This document shows positions 54,911 through 63,848 of a stretch of DNA of 64,000 nucleotides, one piece after another. The position numbers and the translations under genes were made by a program. The notes beneath the pieces are model-generated. The model saw only the letters and a list, made by a program, of their open reading frames with translations. It had not been told where the DNA came from and did not search any database. Numbering within the stretch: position 1 is the stretch's first letter; each line of letters begins with the position of its first letter. The DNA is from Vallitalea sp. Its GTDB lineage: Bacteria > Bacillota > Clostridia > Lachnospirales > Vallitaleaceae. The stretch is from positions 1-64,000 of the forward strand of contig NZ_JAOARO010000018.1 of the NCBI RefSeq assembly GCF_025211055.1, read 5' to 3'.

Positions 54911-54945
54911 GGCTTTGATTATTGTATTTATATATAATCAAAGCC
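54911..54945 (-). terminator. terminator after the htrA-like gene
   Basis: GGCTTTGATTA pairs with TAATCAAAGCC; on the minus strand it is followed by TTTTTTAAAT. Confidence 0.88.
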
Positions 54946-54957
54946 CGTTATCAATAA

Positions 54958-56394
54958 TTACATAATACTTTGTCTATCAGTTAGTTTCACATTAAGTTCT
55001 ACCTTTTTAAAACCTTTGTTTGTTTTTCTTGCTACTTTTACTGATACAGTGTCTCCCACTTCATATTTTTCAATTTCCTTTTGTAAATCTTCAAAATTAA
55101 AGATTTTGGCTCCACCAAATTCAAATATAATATCTTGTGATCTAAGTCCAGCTTTTTGGGCACCACTGCCTTCTGTTACTTCTTTAACTAGTATTCCTAT
55201 AGGTAATCCATAGAAATCACCCATTTCTTCGGTAACGTCAATACCTCTAATACCTAATGCTGGTCTATCTTTTTGATTAACAATGTCTTCAATAATAGGT
55301 TTTGCTTCATTGACTGGTATAGCAAATCCCATACCTTCTATATCTGTAGAAGCTAATTTATAACTATTGATACCGATAACTTCACTCTGTGCATTAACTA
55401 ATGCTCCACCACTATTACCTGGGTTGATTGCTGCATCAGTCTGAATAAGTGGCAAACTCTTATCAGTAGATTCTAATGTTCTGTTAATAGCACTAATATA
55501 TCCTACTGTAACAGTATTACTATATTGTTTTCCAAGAGGGTTACCTATAGCAACTGCTAGTTCTCCAACCTTTATCTTGGCAGAATCACCTAACTTAGCA
55601 ATTTTAATACTATTCAATAATTCATTTTTCATATCCTTTTTTGCTACAGATAGAACTGCTAGATCATAATCTCTTTCATAACCAACAACTTTTGCATTGA
55701 TATTTTCAGAATTGAAAAAAGTTACCACAACATTTCTAGCGCCATCTATAACATGTTGATTAGTTACAATATATATATCATCTTTGTTTTCTCCAAATAT
55801 TATACCTGAGCCAGTTCCTTCTTGTTCATATTGATTGTTAAACCAATCTTTAGCAGTGACAACACTTGTAATTGTCACTATTGAAGGTTTCATATTTTCC
55901 GCTATTGCAACAACTGGTGATTTATATTTTTCATTAATTATGGAAGTATACTCACTACTTACTTCCTTTAGATCTTCAGATAAAGTAGTTGTATTGCTTG
56001 TATCTCCAAAAGAAAATTGATTTGAATCATCTTTTTGAGATATTGTTGAACCTACATATTTTTCAAAAAATGGTTTAGTAACTACCATACCTATTTGGAA
56101 TGCTCCTCCTAGAAGAACTGCTACTAAAACACTTGCTATCACCTTTTTCCAAGTAAAATTTCTTTTACGAACTTTTCTCTCTTCATTTTTTATTCTTTCT
56201 TGAAAACATTGATTTGAATAAGCTTGATTATGTTCATCCATTGATAAGTTGCTATTATTACTTTCGTTGATATGACTTTTGATAATAGTTGTTTCTATAA
56301 TATCATCATAATCATTTCCTTCTAAATTATTAGTATTATTTTCGTTACCATTGATTTCATTTCCATTCTCATCATATCTTTTGAATTCATCCAT
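54958..56394 (-). CDS. HtrA/DegP-type membrane-anchored serine protease
   Basis: A 478-residue protein. A cytoplasmic acidic, Asn-rich N-terminus (~1-85), one membrane helix (~88-110), an extracellular trypsin-like domain with the catalytic triad His in TNQHVID, Asp in DYDLAVL and Ser in NPGNSGGAL, and a C-terminal PDZ domain (~375-470). Such proteases degrade or refold damaged secreted proteins at the membrane surface. TTTGGAGG precedes the ATG. Strong terminator hairpin downstream. Confidence 0.93.
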   Translation of the reverse strand: MDEFKRYDENGNEINGNENNTNNLEGNDYDDIIETTIIKSHINESNNSNLSMDEHNQAYSNQCFQERIKNEERKVRKRNFTWKKVIASVLVAVLLGGAFQIGMVVTKPFFEKYVGSTISQKDDSNQFSFGDTSNTTTLSEDLKEVSSEYTSIINEKYKSPVVAIAENMKPSIVTITSVVTAKDWFNNQYEQEGTGSGIIFGENKDDIYIVTNQHVIDGARNVVVTFFNSENINAKVVGYERDYDLAVLSVAKKDMKNELLNSIKIAKLGDSAKIKVGELAVAIGNPLGKQYSNTVTVGYISAINRTLESTDKSLPLIQTDAAINPGNSGGALVNAQSEVIGINSYKLASTDIEGMGFAIPVNEAKPIIEDIVNQKDRPALGIRGIDVTEEMGDFYGLPIGILVKEVTEGSGAQKAGLRSQDIIFEFGGAKIFNFEDLQKEIEKYEVGDTVSVKVARKTNKGFKKVELNVKLTDRQSIM

Positions 56395-56582
56395 ATATAT
56401 TCCTCCAAATCTTTATTTTTAGATTAACCTAATCATTGCATTTTTTTCTAAGTATAATTCTTCCAAGTTGGTTAATCATATATTCTATAATAAGATTATA
56501 CTCATTTTCTTTGAATAAAATATGAACTCTTTGTTAATAATTTTGAATAATTTAGCATTATGTTAAATAACAATAAAAAAGA

Positions 56583-56612
56583 CCATCTAAGCAATATACT
56601 TAGACAATCTGG
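56583..56612 (-). terminator. weak terminator after the bactofilin gene
   Basis: TCTAAG pairs with CTTAGA with an extra CCA/TGG pairing; on the minus strand TCTTTTTTATTG follows. Confidence 0.5.
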
Positions 56613-56645
56613 ATAAATTAGTTATTATTGAACTTTAATATAATA

Positions 56646-57068
56646 TTATTTATTATCTTTGTTTTTATTTTCAATTGACTTATCTTTATTATTTACAATT
56701 TGATTAACATTATTTTTTACATTTGACATACTGCATTTACCATCTATATGAGCACCTTCATCAATAATGATACTAGCTGTATTAATATCTCCTGTTATTT
56801 TCGCTGTTTTAGTCAGGTGAAGCTGACCTGTAATCTTCAAGTTACCATCAATCTTACCTGCCACCAACAAAAAATCTGCTTCTATATTACCTTTAATATA
56901 TCCAGTTTCCCCAATAGCTAAACTAGCTTCAACTTTCATATCTCCATAGTACTTACCATTTATCTGTACTGAACTCTTGGATTTTAATGTAGAATTTTCT
57001 AATATTGTATCTTTTCCTATTATAGTAGATGGTTTATCATAAGTTGCTTGTTTCTTTTGCTTAATCAT
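56646..57068 (-). CDS. bactofilin-type polymer-forming cytoskeletal protein
   Basis: A 140-residue protein. A disordered N-terminus is followed by a right-handed beta-helix core (residues ~20-110) of short repeats (INGKYYGDMKVE, GYIKGNIEADFL, GKIDGNLKI, AKITGDINTASI), then an Asn/Lys-rich tail. Bactofilins polymerise without nucleotide and position cell-wall enzymes. The ATG at 57068 is chosen because AAGGAGA lies upstream. It directly follows the M23 peptidase gene, the classical bactofilin partner. Confidence 0.9.
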   Translation of the reverse strand: MIKQKKQATYDKPSTIIGKDTILENSTLKSKSSVQINGKYYGDMKVEASLAIGETGYIKGNIEADFLLVAGKIDGNLKITGQLHLTKTAKITGDINTASIIIDEGAHIDGKCSMSNVKNNVNQIVNNKDKSIENKNKDNK

Positions 57069-57139
57069 TTCAACTCTCCTTTGATACAAATTCGAATAAA
57101 TTTTTGTAATTAAATTTTGTTAATTAAATATAATTATTT

Positions 57140-58249
57140 TCATTTATATATATAATCCATTGGATTTTGTGTTTCACCATTTATAAGAACTCCATAATGA
57201 ACGTGAGGTCCACTGCTTCTGCCAGTACTTCCTGATTTTGCTATTTTATCTCCACGTTTTACCTTGTCACCTTTTTTAACTAATAATTTGGAATTATGCG
57301 CATATTTGGTAGTAATACCATATCCATGGTCAATAATTACCAATCTTCCATATATACCGTCATATCCTGAAAAAACAACGGTTCCTTTACCAGTAGCATA
57401 TACGCTTGTTCCATAACTAGCTTTTAAGTCTACACCTCTATGAAATTCAAAGGCTTTGCGTCCAAAAGGATTTTTTCTCCAACCATATGGACTTGTTACC
57501 CACGTATTTTTAACAGGCAACATTGAAGGATAAGCTTCCCAATAAGGGATTATCTCATCAACTTTATCATTAAGTTCATTATATGTATTAGTTTCACTGT
57601 CAATCAATTTCATTGTCTCTTGAAGTTTATTTATTAAATCTTCTGCTTTAGTTTGAAAATCTTCCTCTACAGATATTATCTGCTTTGCCCTATCAGACTT
57701 ATCTTCTTGGCTATTTATGGGTAATAAATCTAAAGATGCAGTTATATTAGTACTTCTTGATGCTGAAAATTCAGCTACCAAAGGTTCAGCCGAAGCTTTT
57801 CTATCTATGGAACCTATAGGCTTGCTGTCAGTAGTTTTCTTAGTACCATTAAGCTTAGAATCAATATCCTGTTTTTGATCTTCTAATTCTTGAAGCTTGT
57901 TTTGAATCTGTGTATATAATTCCTGTAGATCATCTAACTTGGAAAACCTTTCAGCTTCTTCTACTTCATATTCCTTGATCTTTGCATCTTTATCACTATT
58001 CTCGTATGTATTTGTTTGAAGATTGAGATTAGCAGTTGCCATTTTGTTTTGAACATCAGCTACATTTGTCATTGTTACCAGTACCCATATTATTACAGAA
58101 ATAACACAAGCAAATAGAGGGAACCTAATCCATTTTGGAATCTTAATGGTCTTAGGGCTTTTGGTAGGATCAGGAATTATAACAAAAGTTATATATTTAC
58201 GGCTCTTGATTTTATGCTCTTTAACGTTATGCCTAGTCCCCCAATTCAT
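57140..58249 (-). CDS. M23 (LytM) metallopeptidase with coiled coil
   Basis: A 369-residue protein. One membrane helix (~47-70) after a basic N-terminus, a coiled coil (~95-145), a helical linker (~190-235) and a C-terminal M23 domain with zinc ligands in HRGVDL and HVHYGV plus GSTGRSSGPH. Complete ligands suggest an active endopeptidase cutting peptidoglycan cross-bridges. Next to bactofilin it probably helps control cell or spore shape, as the Csd/CcmA pair does in Helicobacter. GGTGGGGAT precedes the ATG. Confidence 0.92.
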   Translation of the reverse strand: MNWGTRHNVKEHKIKSRKYITFVIIPDPTKSPKTIKIPKWIRFPLFACVISVIIWVLVTMTNVADVQNKMATANLNLQTNTYENSDKDAKIKEYEVEEAERFSKLDDLQELYTQIQNKLQELEDQKQDIDSKLNGTKKTTDSKPIGSIDRKASAEPLVAEFSASRSTNITASLDLLPINSQEDKSDRAKQIISVEEDFQTKAEDLINKLQETMKLIDSETNTYNELNDKVDEIIPYWEAYPSMLPVKNTWVTSPYGWRKNPFGRKAFEFHRGVDLKASYGTSVYATGKGTVVFSGYDGIYGRLVIIDHGYGITTKYAHNSKLLVKKGDKVKRGDKIAKSGSTGRSSGPHVHYGVLINGETQNPMDYIYK

Positions 58250-58586
58250 TTTTTATCCCCACCTTTAACAGTATCTTGTTATTTTATGTATATAATTGGT
58301 ATATTTTCTACTTTAGCCAAATACATTATAACATATTTTTTAATATATTTGTAATATAAATTTAAAATTTTAGTATTATATTAAAATAAAAAATACTGCT
58401 TTAAGAGACGCTGATACCTATTCTACGTATCAAGCCACTGAAGTAATAGGTAAAATAATTTAGATTATGCAGTGAAATTCTACAATACAGAAATGAGAAG
58501 AGTTGATACGTTAACTGGAAAGTCATCTTACTCCCTTTATATTCATTTTAAATGTAGTTAGCATTTTAAAATTATTTAGTGAATCA

Positions 58587-59000
58587 TTATTTAAGGTCAT
58601 TTATAATTGCATTGACTCCCTGTAAAATCACATCACTCAAGACATCAGTGTAATTTTCATATTTATCTGTTCTATACCCTTGCCCTGCTACGCAGAAGGC
58701 TCACAAGCTGAGGTTGCCGACATTGGTTCTAGTAGATGAAACCAAGAAAAGGAATGGTTGATTATATCGCTATATCCTCATTAAAAGACATATCAAAACC
58801 AAAAACTAGAAAATAGCTCTGTACAATTTCTTTTAAGATAGCATTATTTAACTCATGTATATTATCATAAATTACAGGATATAAAAAATCTGTTTTTTGT
58901 TCTGAACTTGGGTACTTAAATTATCTGATGTTTCATATATATTATGTTCATCTTGTTTTTGAGTAAATTTCATACAACCCGAAAGGTACAATATAATTAT
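58587..59000 (-). pseudogene. decayed lipoprotein gene
   Basis: On the minus strand a signal-peptide end with lipobox (IIILYLSGC-MKF, Cys at 58976-58974) leads into a frame that stops. After a frameshift the sense continues as EQKTDFLYPVIYDNIHELNNAI and FLVFGFDMS to a stop at 58762. Beyond the GC-rich segment, a further fragment (TDKYENYTDVLSDVILQGVNAII) ends at 58587. The YPVI-x-N-x-LN pattern recalls DUF4163/RsiV-like surface lipoproteins. It is broken by at least one frameshift and the insertion; the start is lost. Confidence 0.55.
58678..58757. other. GC-rich multi-hairpin segment
   Basis: Over about 80 bases the sequence can form CCTT-GCC-CTGC-TAC-GCAG-AAGG (58678-58699), GGCTCA-CAAGC-TGAG-G (58698-58713) and TTGGTT/AACCAA (58723-58745). 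The GC fraction is far above the neighbourhood. It interrupts a lipoprotein pseudogene. It could be the end of a small mobile element (for instance IS200/IS605-like, whose ends are hairpins), a MITE or a structured RNA. Confidence 0.45.
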
Positions 59001-59208
59001 GTATTACCATAAGACAAATTCAAAAGTCGTTAAAGAGTATATAGAGGGTAATGTTTTATATGACTTGACATGCTCCCGTACGATATGCTGTACTATATAA
59101 GGGAAATAATCAGTTTTAACTTTTAAAATAGACCATATTGATGTAAAATATAAATGAATCCTATCATATGTAAGATACCTAAATAATAATAATAATAAGG
59201 TGGTTAAA

Positions 59209-61590
59209 ATGAATACTAAAGTTTTAAAAACATTAGAATATAATAAAATAATAGAACAGTTAATAAGTAAAACTTCATCCAGAATGGGAAAAGAACTATC
59301 ATCTTCTTTAATTCCATACTGTGACATTGATACTATTAGAACCAAACAAAAAGAAACTTCTGAAGCAGCAACTATGATATTAAGAAGAGGCTCATTAGCA
59401 TTGGGTGGACTTAAGGATATTCGTTCATCCATTAAAAGATTAGCTATAGGTGGTGACCTTTCACAGATAGAGCTATTGAATATCGGGGAAGTACTAAGAG
59501 TATCCAGACATGTAAAATCATATGCAAAATCAGCAAAAGATTCTAATACAGCTAATAATCTAGACACCTTATATGGTTTATTTGATGCTATAGAAGTACT
59601 TAATCCATTATATAAGGAAATAACTAGATGTATTATTTCTGAAGAAGAAATATCTGATGATGCAAGCCATGAATTATATAATATAAGACGACAGATGAAG
59701 GTATCCAATGGTAAGATCAAAGAGCACCTTAACAAAATCATTACATCAAGTACTTATAAAAATATGCTCCAAGATCCAATAATCACTTTACGTAACGATA
59801 GGTATTGTGTTCCTGTTAAACAAGAATATCGTGGTAGCTTCAAAGGTATGATACATGACCAGTCAGCTTCAGGCTCTACATTATTTATAGAACCTATGTC
59901 TGTTGTAGAATTGAATAATAAAATAAAAGAACTCTTCACAAAGGAAAAGCAAGAGATAGAGAAAATATTAACTATCCTTAGTTCAATGTGCTTTGAACAT
60001 AAGGAAGAATTAGCTAGTGACTTGAAAATATTGACAGAAATAGATTTCATTTTTGCAAAAGGTGAATTATCAATATCCTTAGGTGGTACAGAACCCATTT
60101 TTAACAATGATAAATATATAAACATAAAAAAAGGACGTCACCCATTACTTGATAAAGATACTGTTGTTCCTATAGACATACATTTAGGTAGAGAGTTTAC
60201 AACGCTCATGATTACAGGACCTAATACAGGAGGTAAAACTGTAACATTAAAAACAGTAGGGCTATTAACATTAATGGGACAGGCAGGTCTGCATATTCCT
60301 GCTTCCCACAAATCTGAGCTTACAATTTTTGATGATTTATTCGCTGATATCGGAGATGAACAGAGCATTGAACAATCTCTTAGTACCTTTTCATCCCATA
60401 TGACTAATATAATTGACATCCTACAAAATGCTACCTATAATTCATTAGTTCTATTTGATGAATTAGGAGCTGGTACAGACCCTACAGAAGGAGCCGCTTT
60501 AGCTATGGCTATTCTAGAAAATCTTCATAAGAAGAATGTTCTTACTATAGCTACTACCCACTATAGCGAGTTAAAAGTATATGCTCTATCTACAAAAGGT
60601 GTGGAAAATGCTTGTTGTGAATTTGATGTCAAAACATTAAGACCTACTTACAAATTGCTTATAGGTATCCCTGGTAAAAGTAATGCTTTTGCCATATCAA
60701 AAAGATTAGGATTAACCGATAATATAATAGAAGATGCAAAACAATTATTAGAACATAAGGAAATAAGATTCGAAGACCTTATTACAGAACTTGAGATAAG
60801 CAAAAAAACTACAATAATGGAAAAAGAAAAAGCATTGAAATACAGCAAAGAAGCTGAAGAATTGAAAAACAAAGTTATAATACAACGTGAAAAGATTCAG
60901 AAACAAAAAGACAAAATACTTACCGAAGCAAGAGAAGAAGCATATAAACTACTTAATAATGCAAAAGAAGATGCAGATAACATAATAAAAAGCATGAATA
61001 AGCTTCGTACCAACTCTGATAACTCCAAAGAAATGGAAATGCAGAGAAGTAAACTTCGTTCATCTATATCTTCTTTAGAAAAAGATTTATCAACATGTAT
61101 AAAGACGAAAAAAGCTAATACTAAATCTCCAAAAGATCTAAAAGCAGGAGATACTGTTTTTGTGTCAACATTTAACCAAAAAGGAACTGTTCTAGAGTCT
61201 CCTAATGCTAAGGGAGATGTTCAGGTTCAATTAGGCATCATGAAGACAAAAGTCAACATTAAAAATCTAAGTTATGTTAAAAGTGCAGAAGTAAATTATA
61301 AAAAAGTACCAAAAAATAAAAATAACATTTCATCCAAATCCATGTCAATCTCTCCTGAATATGATGTTCGTGGAAGAAGTGTTGAAGAAGCATTAGGTGA
61401 ACTAGACAAATTTCTTGATGATGCATATTTGTCTCACCTTCCACAAATAACTATTATACATGGAAAAGGAACCGGTACTCTTAGAACAGCAATCCATACA
61501 TTCCTTAGAAAAATTAAGTATGTGAAATCATTTAGAATCGGTAACTACGGCGAAGGCGAATCTGGTGTAACAATAGTTGAATTCAAATAA
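59209..61590 (+). CDS. mutS2: MutS2 ATPase/endonuclease
   Basis: A 793-residue protein. The ATG at 59209 follows AAGGTGG by five bases; a GTG three codons upstream lies inside that site. N-terminal clamp/core ~1-310, Walker A TGPNTGGKTVT (~335), LFDELGAGTDP Walker B, coiled coil ~515-625, a KOW-like segment (AGDTVFVST, ~640), and a C-terminal Smr domain (VRGRSVEEAL, HGKGTGTLR). MutS2 splits collided ribosomes in Firmicutes and also affects recombination. Leads into the two-component pair downstream. Confidence 0.95.
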   Translation: MNTKVLKTLEYNKIIEQLISKTSSRMGKELSSSLIPYCDIDTIRTKQKETSEAATMILRRGSLALGGLKDIRSSIKRLAIGGDLSQIELLNIGEVLRVSRHVKSYAKSAKDSNTANNLDTLYGLFDAIEVLNPLYKEITRCIISEEEISDDASHELYNIRRQMKVSNGKIKEHLNKIITSSTYKNMLQDPIITLRNDRYCVPVKQEYRGSFKGMIHDQSASGSTLFIEPMSVVELNNKIKELFTKEKQEIEKILTILSSMCFEHKEELASDLKILTEIDFIFAKGELSISLGGTEPIFNNDKYINIKKGRHPLLDKDTVVPIDIHLGREFTTLMITGPNTGGKTVTLKTVGLLTLMGQAGLHIPASHKSELTIFDDLFADIGDEQSIEQSLSTFSSHMTNIIDILQNATYNSLVLFDELGAGTDPTEGAALAMAILENLHKKNVLTIATTHYSELKVYALSTKGVENACCEFDVKTLRPTYKLLIGIPGKSNAFAISKRLGLTDNIIEDAKQLLEHKEIRFEDLITELEISKKTTIMEKEKALKYSKEAEELKNKVIIQREKIQKQKDKILTEAREEAYKLLNNAKEDADNIIKSMNKLRTNSDNSKEMEMQRSKLRSSISSLEKDLSTCIKTKKANTKSPKDLKAGDTVFVSTFNQKGTVLESPNAKGDVQVQLGIMKTKVNIKNLSYVKSAEVNYKKVPKNKNNISSKSMSISPEYDVRGRSVEEALGELDKFLDDAYLSHLPQITIIHGKGTGTLRTAIHTFLRKIKYVKSFRIGNYGEGESGVTIVEFK

Positions 61591-61603
61591 GGAGGTAGAT
61601 AGT

Positions 61604-62287
61604 ATGGAATCAAAACAAAAAATACTCATAGTTGATGATGATCCAAATATAACAGAGTTAATATCTCTATACCTTAACAAAGAAGGTTATTTAACTAAAT
61701 TCGTTCATAACGGTAATAATGCAGTAAAAACTTTTCAGACATTTGCACCTAATTTAGTAATATTAGATTTAATGCTTCCAGGAATGGATGGTTATGATAT
61801 ATGTAAAGAAATAAGGAAAATAAGCAATATCCCTATAATCATGTTAACTGCGAAAGGAGAAACTTTTGATAAGATATTAGGCCTAGAGTTAGGTGCAGAC
61901 GATTATATGGTAAAGCCTTTTGATACAAAAGAACTAACAGCAAGAGTAAAAGCAGTTCTTCGTAGATATCAACCATGGGATGATAAGAATAAACAAGTGG
62001 TAGTACCTAATCTTACAATCAATTTATCTAACTATACAGTTATATATTTTGATAAGAAAATTGAGATGCCGCCAAAAGAGCTGGAACTTCTATATTTCCT
62101 AGCTTCCAATTCTAATCAAGTGTTTACTAGAGAACAACTATTAGATAGAATATGGGGTTATGAATACATTGGGGACACGAGAACTGTTGATGTTCATGTA
62201 AAAAGGATAAGGGAAAAAATAAAAGAAACAGATTATTGGGGTATCAAAACTGTTTGGGGTATAGGATATAAATTTGAGGTGAAGTGA
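61604..62287 (+). CDS. OmpR/PhoB-family response regulator
   Basis: A 227-residue protein; the ATG at 61604 follows AAGGAGGT. Receiver domain with VDDDPN, phospho-acceptor Asp in VILDLMLPG and Lys in MVKPFD; winged-helix output domain (FTREQLLDRIWGYEYIGDTRTVDVHVKRIREK). Its gene starts 13 bases after mutS2 and overlaps the kinase gene by one base (TGATG). Targets are unknown. Confidence 0.93.
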   Translation: MESKQKILIVDDDPNITELISLYLNKEGYLTKFVHNGNNAVKTFQTFAPNLVILDLMLPGMDGYDICKEIRKISNIPIIMLTAKGETFDKILGLELGADDYMVKPFDTKELTARVKAVLRRYQPWDDKNKQVVVPNLTINLSNYTVIYFDKKIEMPPKELELLYFLASNSNQVFTREQLLDRIWGYEYIGDTRTVDVHVKRIREKIKETDYWGIKTVWGIGYKFEVK

Positions 62288-63711
62288 TGTTCAAATCATT
62301 TGTTAATAAATTCTTCTTAATATATGCAATATTGACACTAATTATATTTATGCTATTAACAACTTTATTAACTAACATTATTGAATCTTTTTTTATCAAC
62401 GACCAAAAAAAGAATATGATTAATGTTGGAGAAGCTATAAGTGAAGGATATTTGGCCGCATACTATGATCAAACCAAAATGGCAGCTCTAAATTTTGAAT
62501 ATCAGATTGTAGTCATGAGTAATAATATTGGTTCCAGGATATGGATATTATCTAATGATGGTACAGTTCAGATAGATTCAGAAAAAGGTGTTAATTCATT
62601 TGAAAAACTAGTTGTAGATAATCCTAGCATTGATAAGGCTAAAAAAGGTGAAATTGTTACCTTAAAAGGAGATTTCTATGGTTTGTCCTCTACTCCACTT
62701 ATAACTGTCATTGTTCCTATAAAGATGAACAATGACATTAAAGGAATAATAGTTATGCACTCACCCTACCCTGCTGTCAAGAAAACAGCTAATTATTTCT
62801 TTAATCTTACTATTATATGCTTACTATTCTCATTAGTATTTTCCATCATGTTAATGTATTTATTCTCAAGAAGAATTACAAAAACATTCCAACAGATGAA
62901 TAGAACCGCAAGATCAATAGCTAATGGAAATTTTGAGAGTAGAATCGTAATAAATACCAATGACGACATAGGAGAACTTGCTACAAATCTGAATTTTATG
63001 GCTGCTGAATTAGGAAAGTTAGAAGAAATGCGCAGGAGCTTCATAGCTAACATCTCTCATGATTTCCGTTCACCATTAACGTCAATAAAAGGTTTTGTAC
63101 AAGCTATATTAGACGGTACTATACCTCATGAAAATCAAGACAAATATCTTAACATAGTCTTAGATGAGACTAATAGACTTAGTAACTTGACTAATGAAAT
63201 TCTATTACTTACAAAGCTTGAAAACAATGGATTACAGCTTAATTATACAGAGTTTGATATACATTTTGTGATTAGAGAAGTATTAATCAAATTTGAAGGT
63301 AAGATAAGAGAGAAAAAAATTCATATTACTTTATTAATTGATGAAAAACAGATCATAGTGTATGCTGATAAAGATAAAATCGAAAGAGTTATCTATAACC
63401 TCATTGATAATGCAGTAAAATTCTGTAATAAAGGTGATAGAATAACCATTGAAACAACAAAGTTCAAGGATAAAGTGAATATATCTATAAAAGATAATGG
63501 TCCAGGTATCAATGAAGATGAAATCAAATATATATTCAATAGGTTTCATAAATCTGACCGGTCACGTGGTGAAGATAAAAAAGGTACTGGCCTTGGATTA
63601 TCTATTGTAAAAGAAATAATTACAGCTCATGGAGAAACTATAAATGTTAACAGCAAAGTAAATGTTGGAACTGAATTTGTCTTCACATTGACTATATCTA
63701 AGAATAAATAA
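62287..63711 (+). CDS. PhoR/ResE-like sensor histidine kinase
   Basis: A 474-residue membrane kinase; the ATG at 62287 follows GAGGTGA by five bases. Membrane helix ~10-32, extracellular sensor ~33-165, second helix ~168-190, HAMP ~191-245, HisKA with phospho-His in NISHDFRSPLTSI and HATPase with NLIDNAVKF, DNGPGI and GTGLGLSIVK. It phosphorylates the regulator encoded immediately upstream. The extracytoplasmic domain is of no recognised specificity. Confidence 0.93.
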   Translation: MFKSFVNKFFLIYAILTLIIFMLLTTLLTNIIESFFINDQKKNMINVGEAISEGYLAAYYDQTKMAALNFEYQIVVMSNNIGSRIWILSNDGTVQIDSEKGVNSFEKLVVDNPSIDKAKKGEIVTLKGDFYGLSSTPLITVIVPIKMNNDIKGIIVMHSPYPAVKKTANYFFNLTIICLLFSLVFSIMLMYLFSRRITKTFQQMNRTARSIANGNFESRIVINTNDDIGELATNLNFMAAELGKLEEMRRSFIANISHDFRSPLTSIKGFVQAILDGTIPHENQDKYLNIVLDETNRLSNLTNEILLLTKLENNGLQLNYTEFDIHFVIREVLIKFEGKIREKKIHITLLIDEKQIIVYADKDKIERVIYNLIDNAVKFCNKGDRITIETTKFKDKVNISIKDNGPGINEDEIKYIFNRFHKSDRSRGEDKKGTGLGLSIVKEIITAHGETINVNSKVNVGTEFVFTLTISKNK

Positions 63712-63718
63712 TAATTAT

Positions 63719-63775
63719 AACCACCTATTTATAAACTACCCTTAAAAAGTGTATTTATGAATAGGTGGTTTTTTA
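63719..63775 (+). terminator. terminator after the histidine kinase gene
   Basis: AACCACCTATT pairs with AATAGGTGGTT followed by TTTTTA, ending the mutS2/two-component unit. Confidence 0.88.
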
Positions 63776-63848
63776 TGTGAAAATTCTGTATCAACTTTTA
63801 TAAAGTATTAATATAATGATAGTAAGTATAATAAAAAGGTATGGAAAG

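Larger units (their letters stand above)
58250..59208. other. 959-base gap with a decayed lipoprotein gene and a GC-rich structured segment
   Basis: No intact gene. The region contains a broken lipoprotein gene (58587-59000, minus) interrupted by a GC-rich hairpin segment (58678-58757). On the plus strand around 58400-58470 there is a short open stretch (ALRDADTYSTYQATEVIGK) followed by stops, an unassigned remnant. The mutS2 promoter must lie at its right end. Confidence 0.6.

Noticed and set aside
59182-59198. AAT trinucleotide run before mutS2
   Set aside because: A short run in AT-rich DNA; no sign of a functional repeat.
59004-59741. A 245-codon minus-strand frame overlapping the start of mutS2
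   Set aside because: It is antisense to the well-conserved MutS2 coding sequence, is hydrophobic in the manner of antisense frames, and has no ribosome site.
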